From Streptomyces thermolilacinus SPC6 (lineage in GTDB: Bacteria; Actinomycetota; Actinomycetes; Streptomycetales; Streptomycetaceae): a DNA stretch of 64,000 nucleotides. Below, in pieces: positions 45,944-55,010 of the stretch (its first letter is position 1; every line of letters starts with the position of its first letter). The stretch spans positions 3,263,895 to 3,327,894 of the forward strand of contig NZ_ASHX02000001.1 of NCBI RefSeq assembly GCF_000478605.2. The letters run 5' to 3'. A program made the translations under genes and the position numbers. The notes beneath the pieces were generated by a model, which was not told where the DNA came from, did no database searches, and saw only the letters and a program-made list of their open reading frames with translations.

Positions 45944-47134
45944 ATGCCGGGGAAGCCGGGGCCGAGGGGCCACCATCCCAGGATGCGCCCTCACCACGGC
46001 CGACGGTCACTGCCCTGGCCGGCGCTGTCCGCGCTGGCCGCCCTGCTCGCTCTCGCGCCCCCCGCTGCGCCGGTAGCGGCCGCGGCGGTACCGACGACGG
46101 CTGCGGCGGTCGCCACCCCGGTCGCCGCGCCCGCCCTCCACGCCACCGGACCGGACGGTCCCGCTGTGAGCGCCGAGGTGGCGCGGCTGATCGCCGAGGC
46201 GTCGCGGGTCACGGAGGCGTACGAGCGGGACAGGCGCGCCGCGGTCGCGCAACGGGCGAGGGCACACCGGCTCCAGGCGGAGCTGGACGCCAAGCGGCGC
46301 GAGCTGGCGGCCCTGCACGGCCGCGCGGGCGAGGTGGCCCGCGCCCAGTACCGGACGGGCGGCGTGCTGACGGTGACCGCGCGGCTGCTGCTCGCCGACG
46401 ACCCGGAGGACGCGCTGCGCACCGAGCGCGCCGCACGGCAGGCGGGCCGGGCGGTGAACCGACTGGTGCGGAACACGGACCGGGCCGAGCGGCTGCTGGA
46501 CGCGGCGGCGGACCGGGCACGGGCGGCGTGGCGGGACCTGGAGGCACGCCACGCCCGGCTCGCGGCGGTGAGGCGGGACCTGGAGGCGCGGCTGGAGCGG
46601 GCGCGGTGGCGGCTCCAGGCGGAGGCGGACCGCAGCGTGGCGGCGGGCAGCTGCCGGGGCGCGGCGCGGCTGGAGCAGCCGGGCGGCGCGCGGGGGGAGC
46701 GCGGCCGGGTGTGGGTGGCGCCGGTGGCGGAGGCGGACGGGTACGAGCTGTCGGCCGGGTTCGACAGCGCGGGGCGGCACTGGGCGCGGCGGCACACGGG
46801 GCAGGACTTCGCCCTGGACATCGGCACGCCGGTGCGGTCCATCGGGGCGGGGCGCGTGCACGCCGTGTCGTGCGGCGGCGCGTTCGGCATCGAGGTGCTC
46901 GTACGGCACGACAACGGCTGGTACTCGCAGTACGCCCACCTGGCGTCGGCCGCCGTGGAGCAGGGCCAGCGGGTGGTCGCCGGCCAGTGGGTGGGCCAGG
47001 CGGGGACCACCGGCAACTCCACGGGCCCGCACCTGCACTTCGAGGTGCGCCTGACCCCGTACCTCGGCTCGGGGGTGGACCCGCTGGCCTGGCTGCGGGA
47101 ACACGGGGTGGAGCTCGCAGGACGGCGACCGTAG
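45944..47134 (+). CDS. Secreted M23 (LytM) family metallopeptidase with coiled-coil
   Basis: 396 aa from ATG 45944 (ATG 45983 also possible, giving 383 aa). The signal peptide is MRPHHGRRSLPWPALSALAA onward. An alanine/arginine-rich coiled-coil spans about 110-270. The C-terminal M23 domain has HTGQDFALD (first His/Asp zinc ligands), YSQYAHL and GPHLHFEV (catalytic HxH). All zinc ligands are present, so it is probably active against peptidoglycan cross-bridges. Upstream 45806-45900 has irregular GTCGGCC-type repeats and no clear ribosome site. Confidence 0.82.
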   Translation: MPGKPGPRGHHPRMRPHHGRRSLPWPALSALAALLALAPPAAPVAAAAVPTTAAAVATPVAAPALHATGPDGPAVSAEVARLIAEASRVTEAYERDRRAAVAQRARAHRLQAELDAKRRELAALHGRAGEVARAQYRTGGVLTVTARLLLADDPEDALRTERAARQAGRAVNRLVRNTDRAERLLDAAADRARAAWRDLEARHARLAAVRRDLEARLERARWRLQAEADRSVAAGSCRGAARLEQPGGARGERGRVWVAPVAEADGYELSAGFDSAGRHWARRHTGQDFALDIGTPVRSIGAGRVHAVSCGGAFGIEVLVRHDNGWYSQYAHLASAAVEQGQRVVAGQWVGQAGTTGNSTGPHLHFEVRLTPYLGSGVDPLAWLREHGVELAGRRP

Positions 47135-47264
47135 TCGGCGGTCGCCTTCCTGCGCCGCGCTGACGAGGACGGCTCGGCGACAGTCGCTACCCACGCGGCC
47201 CGGCACCAGGCGGCCCGCGCCCAGGCACGTTGCCCGGCCACCGGGCGGCTCGCCGCTACGCGGC

Positions 47265-48125
47265 TCAGCAGCGCGTGAGGATCTCCTCGATCACGGCCGC
47301 GACGCCGTCCTCCTCGTTGGCGACCGTCCGGCCGGACGCGGCGGCGACGACGTCAGGGTGGGCGTTGCCCATGGCGTACGAGGTGCCCGCCCAAGTGAGC
47401 ATCTCGATGTCGTTGGGCATGTCGCCGAACGCCACGACCTCGTCCGCCGAGATGCCGCGCTCGGCGCAGCACAGGGCGAGCGTGCTGGCCTTGGAGACGC
47501 CGAGCCCGCTGACCTCCAGCAGCGCGGTGCGGCTGGAACGGGTGATGTTGGCGCGGTGCCCGGCGGCCGTACGGGCCAGGGCTAGGAAACCGTCGGGTGT
47601 GAGGTCGCGGTGGAGGGCCAGCAGCTTGAGCAGTGGCGTGCCGGTTCCGGGTACGTCCTCGTGGAGCAGCTTCTCGGCGGGCCCGACCGTGACGGCGGCG
47701 TCCAGGTGCAGGGGCGGGTAGTCCGGCTCGTGGCGGATGCCGTCGGTGAACTCCATCGCGAAGGCCGTTCCCGGGGCCTCCCGCCGCAGGGTCTCCACGA
47801 CGTCGTACGCCGTGCGCCGCTCCAGCTCGCGCACCTCGACGATCTTCCGCCCGGCGTGCAGGTCCACGACGGCCGCGCCGTTGGAGCAGATGGCCAGGCC
47901 GTGGCCGTGGACGTGCTCGCTGACGACATCCATCCAGCGGGCGGGCCGCCCGGTGACGAAGAAGACCTCGATCCCGGCCTCCTCGGCGGCGGCGAGCGCC
48001 GCGACCGTCCGGTCCGACACGGACTTGTCGTCGCGCAGGAGCGTTCCGTCAAGATCGGTGGCGATCAGTCGCGGGCGCTTCTGCGACAACGGACGGCTGC
48101 TGGAGTAGGTCGTCGGTGAGGTCAC
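47265..48125 (-). CDS. Cof-type HAD phosphatase
   Basis: 286 aa. Motif [11 protein letters not shown], motif II VTGRPARWM, motif III SKASTLALCCAERG and motif [13 protein letters not shown]. This is the Cof/YbiV class (large C2 cap) that dephosphorylates sugar phosphates or PLP-like compounds. Substrate unknown. GTG 48125 has no Shine-Dalgarno; GACAAT seven bases upstream may be a leaderless promoter. A paralogue is at 58465-59271. Confidence 0.88.
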   Translation of the reverse strand: MTSPTTYSSSRPLSQKRPRLIATDLDGTLLRDDKSVSDRTVAALAAAEEAGIEVFFVTGRPARWMDVVSEHVHGHGLAICSNGAAVVDLHAGRKIVEVRELERRTAYDVVETLRREAPGTAFAMEFTDGIRHEPDYPPLHLDAAVTVGPAEKLLHEDVPGTGTPLLKLLALHRDLTPDGFLALARTAAGHRANITRSSRTALLEVSGLGVSKASTLALCCAERGISADEVVAFGDMPNDIEMLTWAGTSYAMGNAHPDVVAAASGRTVANEEDGVAAVIEEILTRC

Positions 48126-48278
48126 GCACCCATTGTCCCGTATGAGCACGCCCTCAGGCGCACGAACGTGCGAAACCCCGCGCATTTGAGCCGCGTGTCC
48201 GGCGACAGGCGAAATGGATGAACACGGAGATACCGGCGCCCCGGCCGAAGTGACCCCCGGCCGTTCACGCCGGGGAAC

Positions 48279-49184
48279 TCAGCCGTTCAGCTGCGTGATG
48301 CCCTCGGTCGCGATCCGCTCGAAGACCGTCTCGTCGGCGGCGAACACCGAGTCCGGGACGGGGGCGTGCACCACGATCTCGTCGAAACCCAGCTCCGCGT
48401 GGCGTCCCGCGAAGTCCACGAAGGCGTCCACGGAGTCCAGGACGCCGTTCGCCTCGGGGGTGAATCCGGTCAGCAGGATCTTGTCCAGTTCCGCCACGTC
48501 CCGGCCGGCGTCGGCGCACGCTTTGCCCAGCTTCTCCACCTGCCCGCGGAGCGCCTCCCGCGACTGCTCGGGCGTGCCGGTCTCGAACAGCTTCGGGTCC
48601 CCGGTGGTGACCCACGCCTGGCCGTGCCGGGCGGCGAGGCGCATCCCGCGCGGCCCGGTCGCCGCGACGGCGAACGGCAGGCGCGGCCGCTGGACGCAGC
48701 CGGGCACGTTGCGGGCCTCGTCCGCCGAGTAGTGCGTGCCCTCGTGGGTGACGGCGCCCTCGGTGAGGAGCTGGTCGAGCAGCGGCACGAACTCGGCGAA
48801 CCGGTCCGCCCGCTCCCGGGGCGTCCACGGCTCCTGCCCGAGCGCCGTCGCGTCGAAGCCGTTGCCGCCCGCGCCGATGCCGAGGGTGATCCGGCCGCCG
48901 GAGATGTCGTCCAGGGAGATCAGCTCCTTGGCGAGCGTCACCGGGTGGCGGAAGTTCGGCGAGGTGACGAGCGTGCCGAGCCGCATCCGGCCGGTGGCCG
49001 CCGCGGCCGCGGTCAGCGTGGGGACCGCGCCGAACCAGGGGCCGTCGCGGAAGCTCCGCCAGGACAGGTGGTCGTACGTGTACGCGGCGTGGAAACCCAG
49101 CTCCTCGGCGCGCGTCCACTGGTCACGGCCCCCCTCGTGCCAGCGGCGGACGGGGAGGATCACGGTGCTCAGGCGCAGAGTCAT
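48279..49184 (-). CDS. LLM-class flavin- or F420-dependent oxidoreductase
   Basis: 301 aa. A luciferase-like TIM barrel: WTRAEELGFHAAYTYDHLSWR and GRMRLGTLVTSPNFRHPVTLAKELISLDDISGGRITLGIGAGG, the classic cofactor segment. Substrate unknown; F420 use is plausible in streptomycetes. A TACGCT box seven bases before the ATG indicates a leaderless transcript. Confidence 0.88.
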   Translation of the reverse strand: MTLRLSTVILPVRRWHEGGRDQWTRAEELGFHAAYTYDHLSWRSFRDGPWFGAVPTLTAAAAATGRMRLGTLVTSPNFRHPVTLAKELISLDDISGGRITLGIGAGGNGFDATALGQEPWTPRERADRFAEFVPLLDQLLTEGAVTHEGTHYSADEARNVPGCVQRPRLPFAVAATGPRGMRLAARHGQAWVTTGDPKLFETGTPEQSREALRGQVEKLGKACADAGRDVAELDKILLTGFTPEANGVLDSVDAFVDFAGRHAELGFDEIVVHAPVPDSVFAADETVFERIATEGITQLNG

Positions 49185-49191
49185 GCCGTCG

Positions 49192-49197
49192 AGCGTA
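49192..49197 (-). promoter_or_regulatory. Leaderless promoter -10 of the LLM gene
   Basis: TACGCT ends seven bases before ATG, no Shine-Dalgarno. Confidence 0.5.
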
Positions 49198-49223
49198 CGG
49201 GCCCCGCCGAGGGGACGCCGCGA

Positions 49224-49766
49224 TCACTCCTTGAAGCGGAGGTAGCGCGCGGGCACCGCGTCCGTGAGCCAGACCCCGTTGGCGCTGACGTGGAAGACAT
49301 GGCCGTCGCGGTGCATGGCGCCCGCGTCCACGGCCAGGACGACCGGCCGCCCGCGCCGGGCCCCGACCCTGGTCGCGGTCTCCCGGTCGGGCGAGAGATG
49401 GACGTGGTGGCGGCCCATGGGGCGCAGGCCCTCGGCACGGATCGCGTCCAGGGCTGCGGCGATGGTGCCGTGGTAGAGGTACGCGGGCGGGGCGGCGGGC
49501 GGCAGGCCGAGGTCCACGTCCACGGTGTGACCCTGGCTGGCCCGGATGCGGTCGCCGTCCAGGGCGAAGCGCCGCTTGTCGTTCACGGCGACGACGTGCT
49601 CAAGCTCGGCGCGGGTGAGCGGCATGCCGTGCCGGGCCATGGCGCTCAGCAGGTCTTCGACGGCGACCCAGCCCTGCGGGTCGAGGACGAGGCCGATCCG
49701 CTCGGGCTGGTGCCGCAGATGCCGCGAGAGGTACTTCGACACCTTCTCGGTGCGTCGTTCGTCCAT
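49224..49766 (-). CDS. kptA: RNA 2'-phosphotransferase, Tpt1/KptA family
   Basis: 180 aa. KYLSRHLRHQP (conserved Arg-His), IRASQGHTVDVDL, LYHGT and HVHLSPDRETATRVG are the four family signatures, so the NAD-binding and catalytic residues look intact. Tpt1 removes the splice-junction 2'-phosphate by transferring it to NAD. Bacteria lack that splicing, so the natural substrate is not settled. 39 bp upstream of the LLM gene on the same strand. Confidence 0.92.
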   Translation of the reverse strand: MDERRTEKVSKYLSRHLRHQPERIGLVLDPQGWVAVEDLLSAMARHGMPLTRAELEHVVAVNDKRRFALDGDRIRASQGHTVDVDLGLPPAAPPAYLYHGTIAAALDAIRAEGLRPMGRHHVHLSPDRETATRVGARRGRPVVLAVDAGAMHRDGHVFHVSANGVWLTDAVPARYLRFKE

Positions 49767-49824
49767 GGCGGCAGCGTGTCAGGGATCACGCCCGTTCCGC
49801 CACAGAAAAACGGCGGAACAGGTT

Positions 49825-49878
49825 TGGTCCACAGCCAACTCCACTTATCCACAGGCTTATTGGCGATTCTGTGGACAA
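49825..49878. other. DnaA-box-like cluster
   Basis: TGGTCCACA at 49825 (one mismatch), exact TTATCCACA at 49845-49853 and exact TGTGGACAA (reverse TTGTCCACA) at 49870-49878 lie in the 166-bp gap between the MerR gene's stop and the kptA start. Confidence 0.55.
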
Positions 49879-49932
49879 CCGGGCCCGGTGTAGGGCGTCC
49901 TGGCCGCCTCAGGGGTGGCTCAGCGGCGTGGC

Positions 49933-50880
49933 TCAGTGGTCCTCGGACGCGTCCCGGCGCCGGGCGGCGAGAGCATCCAGCGTCCTTGCGCGCACCTCCC
50001 GTTCGGCAGCCGCCGCGATGAAGGCCGATGTGTTCTCCGCGCCGACCAGCTCCCGTACGGCCCGGACGGTCGCGGCGGGCAGGACGACCGCGCGCGGCTC
50101 CTCGTCCCGCTCCGGGGGGCCGCCTGGGGCGAGGTGGCGCTGGAGGTGGCGGTTCGCGAGGAGCCGCATGGCCCGGGCCAGTTCGGCGTCCACCGTCTGG
50201 CGGGCGAGCGGGCGCAGCCGCCGCACCAGGGCCGCCGCCGCGTCCGCGTCCGCGTCCGTCGGCGGGCGGTGGCCGAGGTGGCGGGCGAAGACGTGCTCGG
50301 TGGTGAACTCCAGGAACCGCAGGGCGATGTGCTCGACCTCCGCCCGCAGCTCCCGCAGGTGCCCGGCGACGGCGAGCAGCGGCACGCCGGCCGCGTAAAG
50401 CTCCGCCGCGACCGCCAGCTCCTGTGGGCTCGGCACCAGGAACTCGTCGTCCCGGCCCGGCACCCGCTCCAGCACGCCCAGCTCGACGGCCTCCTCGACG
50501 GCCCGCTCGTCGGGGGCGCCGCCGAACGCCGCGTCCAGCTCCGCGCGCGTGACACGGTCGGCCTGCTCGTCGGTCCACGGCCCGTCCACCTCGGCCACCA
50601 GCCCCAGCACCCCGCCGAGACCCCGGCCCCTGTCCCAGGCCTCCAGCAGTTCCTTGATGGAGGCCAGGCTGTAGCCCCGGTCGAGGAGGTCCGCGATCTG
50701 GCGAAGCCGCGCCAGATGGGCCTCCCCGTACACGTTGGACCTGCCGCGCCGCTCGGGCCGGGGCAGCAGACCCCGGTCCTGGTAGGCGCGGATCGTACGG
50801 ACCGTGGCGCCGCTGAGGTGCGCCAGGTCCTCGATCCGGTACTCGACCGTCGCGCTCAGGCCGGCCGGCTGCTCGGACAC
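49933..50880 (-). CDS. MerR family transcriptional regulator
   Basis: 315 aa. The N-terminal winged helix (12-80) reads YRIEDLAHLSGATVRTIRAYQDRGLLPRP then RSNVYGEAHLARLRQI. A long helical C-terminal region (100-315) has no Cys metal cluster, so it is not a metal sensor of the classical type. It resembles the large actinobacterial MerR regulators of unknown ligand. GTG with GGGAGCGAG directly before it. Confidence 0.87.
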   Translation of the reverse strand: MSEQPAGLSATVEYRIEDLAHLSGATVRTIRAYQDRGLLPRPERRGRSNVYGEAHLARLRQIADLLDRGYSLASIKELLEAWDRGRGLGGVLGLVAEVDGPWTDEQADRVTRAELDAAFGGAPDERAVEEAVELGVLERVPGRDDEFLVPSPQELAVAAELYAAGVPLLAVAGHLRELRAEVEHIALRFLEFTTEHVFARHLGHRPPTDADADAAAALVRRLRPLARQTVDAELARAMRLLANRHLQRHLAPGGPPERDEEPRAVVLPAATVRAVRELVGAENTSAFIAAAAEREVRARTLDALAARRRDASEDH

Positions 50881-50969
50881 ACTCGCTCCCTACTGCCCCG
50901 GGCCGTCCTGCCAGGGATCGTACGGCCGCCCCCGGGCCCCGCTCACAGCACGGCCCGTCCACGACGGCC

Positions 50970-51060
50970 GCAGCCCGGCCCGCGGCGCAGCCCGGCCCGC
51001 GGCGCAGCCCGGCCCGCGGCGCAGCCCGGCCCGCGGCGCAGCCCGGCCCGCGGCGCAGCC
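50970..51060 (+). repeat. Five tandem 17-bp repeats
   Basis: GCAGCCCGGCCCGCGGC repeats exactly at 50970, 50987, 51004, 51021 and 51038, with a broken sixth copy from 51055. It lies between the MerR start and the 3' end of the hydrolase-SDR gene. The period is not a multiple of three and no gene crosses it. Confidence 0.92.
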
Positions 51061-51091
51061 CCGTCGCGCCCTGCCGCGGCCCGAGGCGCCC

Positions 51092-52861
51092 TCACAGCGG
51101 CGGCCTCACCCGCGCCAGGGCCCGCAGTGCGCCCGGGGCGAAGCGGGACAGCAGGTGGGCGGCACGGGCCTCCGGGGTGACCGGCACCAGGGGCCGGTTC
51201 TCCGCGACCGCCCGCAGGATCGCGGCAGCCACCTTCTCCGGCGGGTAGTTCCTGCGCGCGTACAGCCCTGCCGTGCGCTTCCGCAGCCGTCGCTCCTCCA
51301 CCTCAGGGACCCCGGCGAAGCGGGCCGTCGCCGTGATGCCGGTGTTCACGAAGCCGGGGCAGATGGCCGTCACGCCGATGCCCCGGCCCGCCAGCTCGGC
51401 GCGCAGCGACTCGCTGAGCATCAGCACGGCCGCCTTCGACGCGCCGTACGCGGGCAGCAGCCGCGTGGGCTGGAAGGCGGCCGCCGACGCCGTGTTCACG
51501 ATGTGGCCGCCCTGGCCGCGCTCCACCATCTGACGGCCGAAGAAGCGGCACCCGTGGACGACGCCCAGCAGGTTGACGTCGAGGACCTTCCGCCAGTCGT
51601 CGGCCGTCGTGTCGAAGAACGACCCCGACAGGCCGATCCCGGCGTTGTTCACCAGCACGTCGACCGTGCCGTACTCGGCGGCGACCCGTGCGGCGAGCTT
51701 CTCCATGGCCTGCTCGTCGCCCACGTCCACCACCTCGGGCCACGCGCCCGGCGCCCCCGCCCGCAGCGCCTGGTCCGCCGTGCGCGCCGCGCCCTCCGCG
51801 TCCCGGTCCACGGCCACCACCCGCGCCCCGGCCTCCGCGAACGCCAGGGCCGTCGCCCGCCCGATACCGCCCGCCGCGCCCGTCACCACGACCAGCTGCC
51901 CGCCGAACCGGTCGGCGTACCGCCTTCCCGACACGACGGCGGGCGGCAGCGCGGCACCGCCCTCCTCGTGCGCGGTCACGAACTCGGCGATCCACGCGGC
52001 GAGCTGGTCCGGCCGGGTGCGCGGCACCCAGTGCTTCACCGGCAGCGTGCGCCGCACCAGCCGGGGCGCCCACCGGGACAGGTCGTCGTACAGCCGCTCC
52101 GACAGGAAGGCGTCACCGGTCGGCGTGATCAGCTGCACCGGCACGTGCGCGTACGCGTCCGGGCGGGGCCGCAGCATCCGCGAGCGGACGTTGTCCCGGT
52201 ACAGCCACGCGCCGCGCGCCGCGTCCTGCGGCAGCGACCCGGTCGGATAGCCGTCGGTGGGCACCTTCTCCACCCGCCGCAGCAGGCCGGGCCAGCGCTT
52301 GCCGAGCGGGCCCCGCCAGGCAAGTTCTGGCAGCACCGGCGTGTGCAGCAGATACACGTACCAGGACCGCGCGCCCTGCCCCAGCACCTGGCCGACCCGG
52401 CGCGGTGTCGGCCGGGCCACCCGCTCCTTCATCCAGTGGCCGAAGTGGTCCAGCGACGGCCCCGACATCGACGTGAACGAGGCGATCCTGCCCCTGGTGC
52501 GCCCGACGGTCGCGAACTCCCAGCCCTGCACCGAACCCCAGTCGTGCCCCACCAGGTGGACCGGGCGGTCCCGGCTCACCGCGTCCGCGACCGCCAGGAA
52601 GTCGTCCGTCAGCTTCTCCAGCGTGAAACCGCCCCGCAGCGGCACCGGCGCCGTGGAACGCCCGTGCCCCCGCACGTCGTAGAGGACGACATGGAACCGG
52701 TCGGCCAGCCGCCGGGCGACCTCGGACCACACCTCCTTGGAGTCCGGGTAACCGTGCACCAGCACCACCGTCGGCCGGTCCGGATCGCCCATCTCCGCGA
52801 CGCACAGCTCGATCCCGCCCGTGCGGACCCACCGCTCGCGGGCGCCCCTCAGCAGACTCAT
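51092..52861 (-). CDS. Alpha/beta hydrolase-short-chain dehydrogenase fusion (EphD-like)
   Basis: 589 aa. N-terminal alpha/beta hydrolase (1-300): VVLVHGYPDSKEVW, YDVRGHGRST and nucleophile motif VGHDWGSVQG (Asp nucleophile, as in epoxide hydrolases, not Ser). C-terminal SDR (320-560): VVTGAAGGIGRA, NNAGIG and catalytic YGASK. The pairing matches mycobacterial EphD. It probably opens and oxidises an epoxide or lipid aldehyde; substrate unknown. Divergent from the ABC operon; the 250-bp gap holds TGTGGAGAA and TGTGGAAAA motifs. Confidence 0.87.
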   Translation of the reverse strand: MSLLRGARERWVRTGGIELCVAEMGDPDRPTVVLVHGYPDSKEVWSEVARRLADRFHVVLYDVRGHGRSTAPVPLRGGFTLEKLTDDFLAVADAVSRDRPVHLVGHDWGSVQGWEFATVGRTRGRIASFTSMSGPSLDHFGHWMKERVARPTPRRVGQVLGQGARSWYVYLLHTPVLPELAWRGPLGKRWPGLLRRVEKVPTDGYPTGSLPQDAARGAWLYRDNVRSRMLRPRPDAYAHVPVQLITPTGDAFLSERLYDDLSRWAPRLVRRTLPVKHWVPRTRPDQLAAWIAEFVTAHEEGGAALPPAVVSGRRYADRFGGQLVVVTGAAGGIGRATALAFAEAGARVVAVDRDAEGAARTADQALRAGAPGAWPEVVDVGDEQAMEKLAARVAAEYGTVDVLVNNAGIGLSGSFFDTTADDWRKVLDVNLLGVVHGCRFFGRQMVERGQGGHIVNTASAAAFQPTRLLPAYGASKAAVLMLSESLRAELAGRGIGVTAICPGFVNTGITATARFAGVPEVEERRLRKRTAGLYARRNYPPEKVAAAILRAVAENRPLVPVTPEARAAHLLSRFAPGALRALARVRPPL

Positions 52862-53099
52862 GCCCAACCCCCGTCCCGTAGGCGCCCGCACAGCGGCCCG
52901 CCTCAGCCAGCACGTTGACATCAACGAATGTGACAATGCCCGGCGGCGAGGTCAAGGGGGCCTCCCGCGCCTGTGGAGAACCCTCCGGCCCAGCGTCTGT
53001 GGAAAACCCCGAGGCCTACCCCTCCCGTACGGGTCACGTACGCCTGGAGTCGGACACGATCCAGCCGTCAGGGCTGACGTGGACTGTGGCCCGCGCCAC

Positions 53100-53105
53100 T
53101 ACCGT
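53100..53105 (+). promoter_or_regulatory. Leaderless promoter -10 of the ABC operon
   Basis: TACCGT ends six bases before the GTG start of the first ATPase gene, with no Shine-Dalgarno. Confidence 0.55.
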
Positions 53106-53111
53106 CGAGGC

Positions 53112-54086
53112 GTGACTGTGATCGCCACCGAAAGCCTCAGCAAGCGGTTCCCCCGGGTGACCGCTCTCGACCGGCTCTCCCTGGACATCGGGCCCGGTGT
53201 GACCGGACTTGTGGGTGCCAACGGAGCCGGTAAGTCCACCATGATCAAGATCCTGCTGGGTCTGTCCCCCGCCACCGAGGGCCACGCCAAGGTCCTCGGC
53301 CTCGACGTGGCGACGGACGGCCCCGCCATCCGTGAACGCGTCGGCTACATGCCGGAGCACGACTGCCTGCCGCCGGACGTCTCGGCCACCGAGTTCGTCG
53401 TCCACATGGCCCGCATGTCGGGGCTCCCGCCGGCCGCCGCCCGCGAGCGGACCGCCGACACGCTGCGCCACGTCGGCCTGTACGAGGAGCGCTACCGCCC
53501 CATGGGCGGCTACTCGACCGGCATGAAGCAGCGGGTGAAGCTCGCCCAGGCGCTGGTCCACGACCCGCAGCTTGTCCTCCTCGACGAGCCGACGAACGGC
53601 CTCGACCCGGTCGGCCGCGACGAGATGCTCGGCCTCATCCGCCGCGTGTGGACGGACTTCGGCATCTCCGTGCTGGTCACGTCGCACCTGCTGGGCGAGC
53701 TGGAACGGACCTGCGACCACGTCGTCGTCATCGACGGCGGCCGCCTCCTGCGCTCCAGCTCCACCAGCGACTTCACCCAGACCATGGCCACCGTCGCGGT
53801 CGAGGTCACCGGCTCCGACACGCACCCCGACGGCACGGCCGCCCTCCGCGCGGCGCTCACCGCCGCCGGAGTGGCCCTCCACGCGCGCGTGGAGGAGGGC
53901 TTGCCGGGCGCCGGCCACATCCTGCTGCTGGAGGCCACCGGCGAGGAGACGTACGACATCGTGCGCGACACCGTCGCCGATCTGGGCCTCGGCCTCGTCC
54001 GGATGGAACAGCGCCGCCACCACATCGCCGAGGTGTTCCGTCCCGACGCCGCGGCCGACCAGCCCCTGGAGGTGCGGTCCCGATGA
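53112..54086 (+). CDS. ABC transporter ATP-binding protein (first of operon)
   Basis: 324 aa. Walker A GANGAGKST near 35-43, Q-loop GYMPEHDCL, signature YSTGMKQRVKLAQALVHDP and Walker B LVLLDEPTNGLDP. A C-terminal regulatory extension follows. The DrrA/CcmA-like class serves export or membrane-protein assembly. GTG 53112 is leaderless. The stop overlaps the next ATG by four bases. Confidence 0.92.
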   Translation: MTVIATESLSKRFPRVTALDRLSLDIGPGVTGLVGANGAGKSTMIKILLGLSPATEGHAKVLGLDVATDGPAIRERVGYMPEHDCLPPDVSATEFVVHMARMSGLPPAAARERTADTLRHVGLYEERYRPMGGYSTGMKQRVKLAQALVHDPQLVLLDEPTNGLDPVGRDEMLGLIRRVWTDFGISVLVTSHLLGELERTCDHVVVIDGGRLLRSSSTSDFTQTMATVAVEVTGSDTHPDGTAALRAALTAAGVALHARVEEGLPGAGHILLLEATGEETYDIVRDTVADLGLGLVRMEQRRHHIAEVFRPDAAADQPLEVRSR

Positions 54087-54961
54087 GTACCGAGACGCAG
54101 ATCCACAACATCGGGTACCGCAAGTACGACGGACCCCGCCTCGGCCGCGCCTACGCGCGCAGGTCCCTGTACGTCCAGTCCCTCCGCGGCGCCTACGGTC
54201 TCGGCCGCAGCGCCAAGTCGAAGGTGCTGCCGATGATCCTCTTCGGCGTCATGTGCGCGCCTGCGCTGATCGTTGTCGCGGTGGCCGTCATCTCCAAGGC
54301 GGACCGGCTGATGCTGGACTACACCCGCTACGCCATGGTCATGCAGCTGGTGATCTACCTCTACGTGGCCAGCCAGGCGCCGCAGTCCGTCTCGCGCGAC
54401 CTGCGCTTCCGCACCGTCCCGCTGTACTTCTCGCGGCCCATCGAACGGGCCGACTACGTCGTCGCCAAGTACGGCGCGATGGCGTCCGCCCTGTTCATCC
54501 TGACCTCGGCGCCGCTGCTGATCCTCTACGTGGGCTCGCTGCTGGCGAAGATGGACTTCGCCGAGCAGACGAAGGACTTCGCGCAGGGCCTGGTGTCCGT
54601 GGCGCTGCTGTCGGTCCTCTTCAGCGGGATCGCCCTGCTGCTGGCCGCCCTGACGCCCCGCCGCGGCTTCGGCGTCGCCGCCGTGATCGGCGCGCTGTTC
54701 ATCACGTACGGCGCCGTCACCACCCTCCAGGCCATCGCCTGGGCCACGGACAACCTGAACGCCGTGACCTGGCTCGGCCTGTTCTCGCCGATCACCCTCG
54801 TCGACGGCGTGCAGACCGCCTTCCTCGGCGCCACCACGTCCTTCCCCGGCGAGGTGGGACCGGACGCCGCCACCGGCGCGGTCTACCTCCTGGCCGTTCT
54901 CGCGCTCATCGCCGGTTCGTACGCCGCGTTGATGCGCCGCTACCGAAAGGCCGGGCTGTGA
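54083..54961 (+). CDS. ABC-2 type permease (first)
   Basis: 292 aa with about six hydrophobic helices. The family start IHNIGYRKYDGPRLGRAYARR is characteristic of the actinobacterial ABC-2 permeases paired with a CcmA-type ATPase. Starts within the upstream stop (ATGA), so the two are translationally coupled. Confidence 0.88.
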   Translation: MSTETQIHNIGYRKYDGPRLGRAYARRSLYVQSLRGAYGLGRSAKSKVLPMILFGVMCAPALIVVAVAVISKADRLMLDYTRYAMVMQLVIYLYVASQAPQSVSRDLRFRTVPLYFSRPIERADYVVAKYGAMASALFILTSAPLLILYVGSLLAKMDFAEQTKDFAQGLVSVALLSVLFSGIALLLAALTPRRGFGVAAVIGALFITYGAVTTLQAIAWATDNLNAVTWLGLFSPITLVDGVQTAFLGATTSFPGEVGPDAATGAVYLLAVLALIAGSYAALMRRYRKAGL

Positions 54962-55010
54962 CCTCCCTCCCGTCGCCCACCACCACCCTTCCCGAGAAGG
55001 GGCTGCGCCC

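Noticed and set aside
50970..51060. CRISPR array
   Set aside because: Units are contiguous 17-mers with no spacers and no cas genes nearby.
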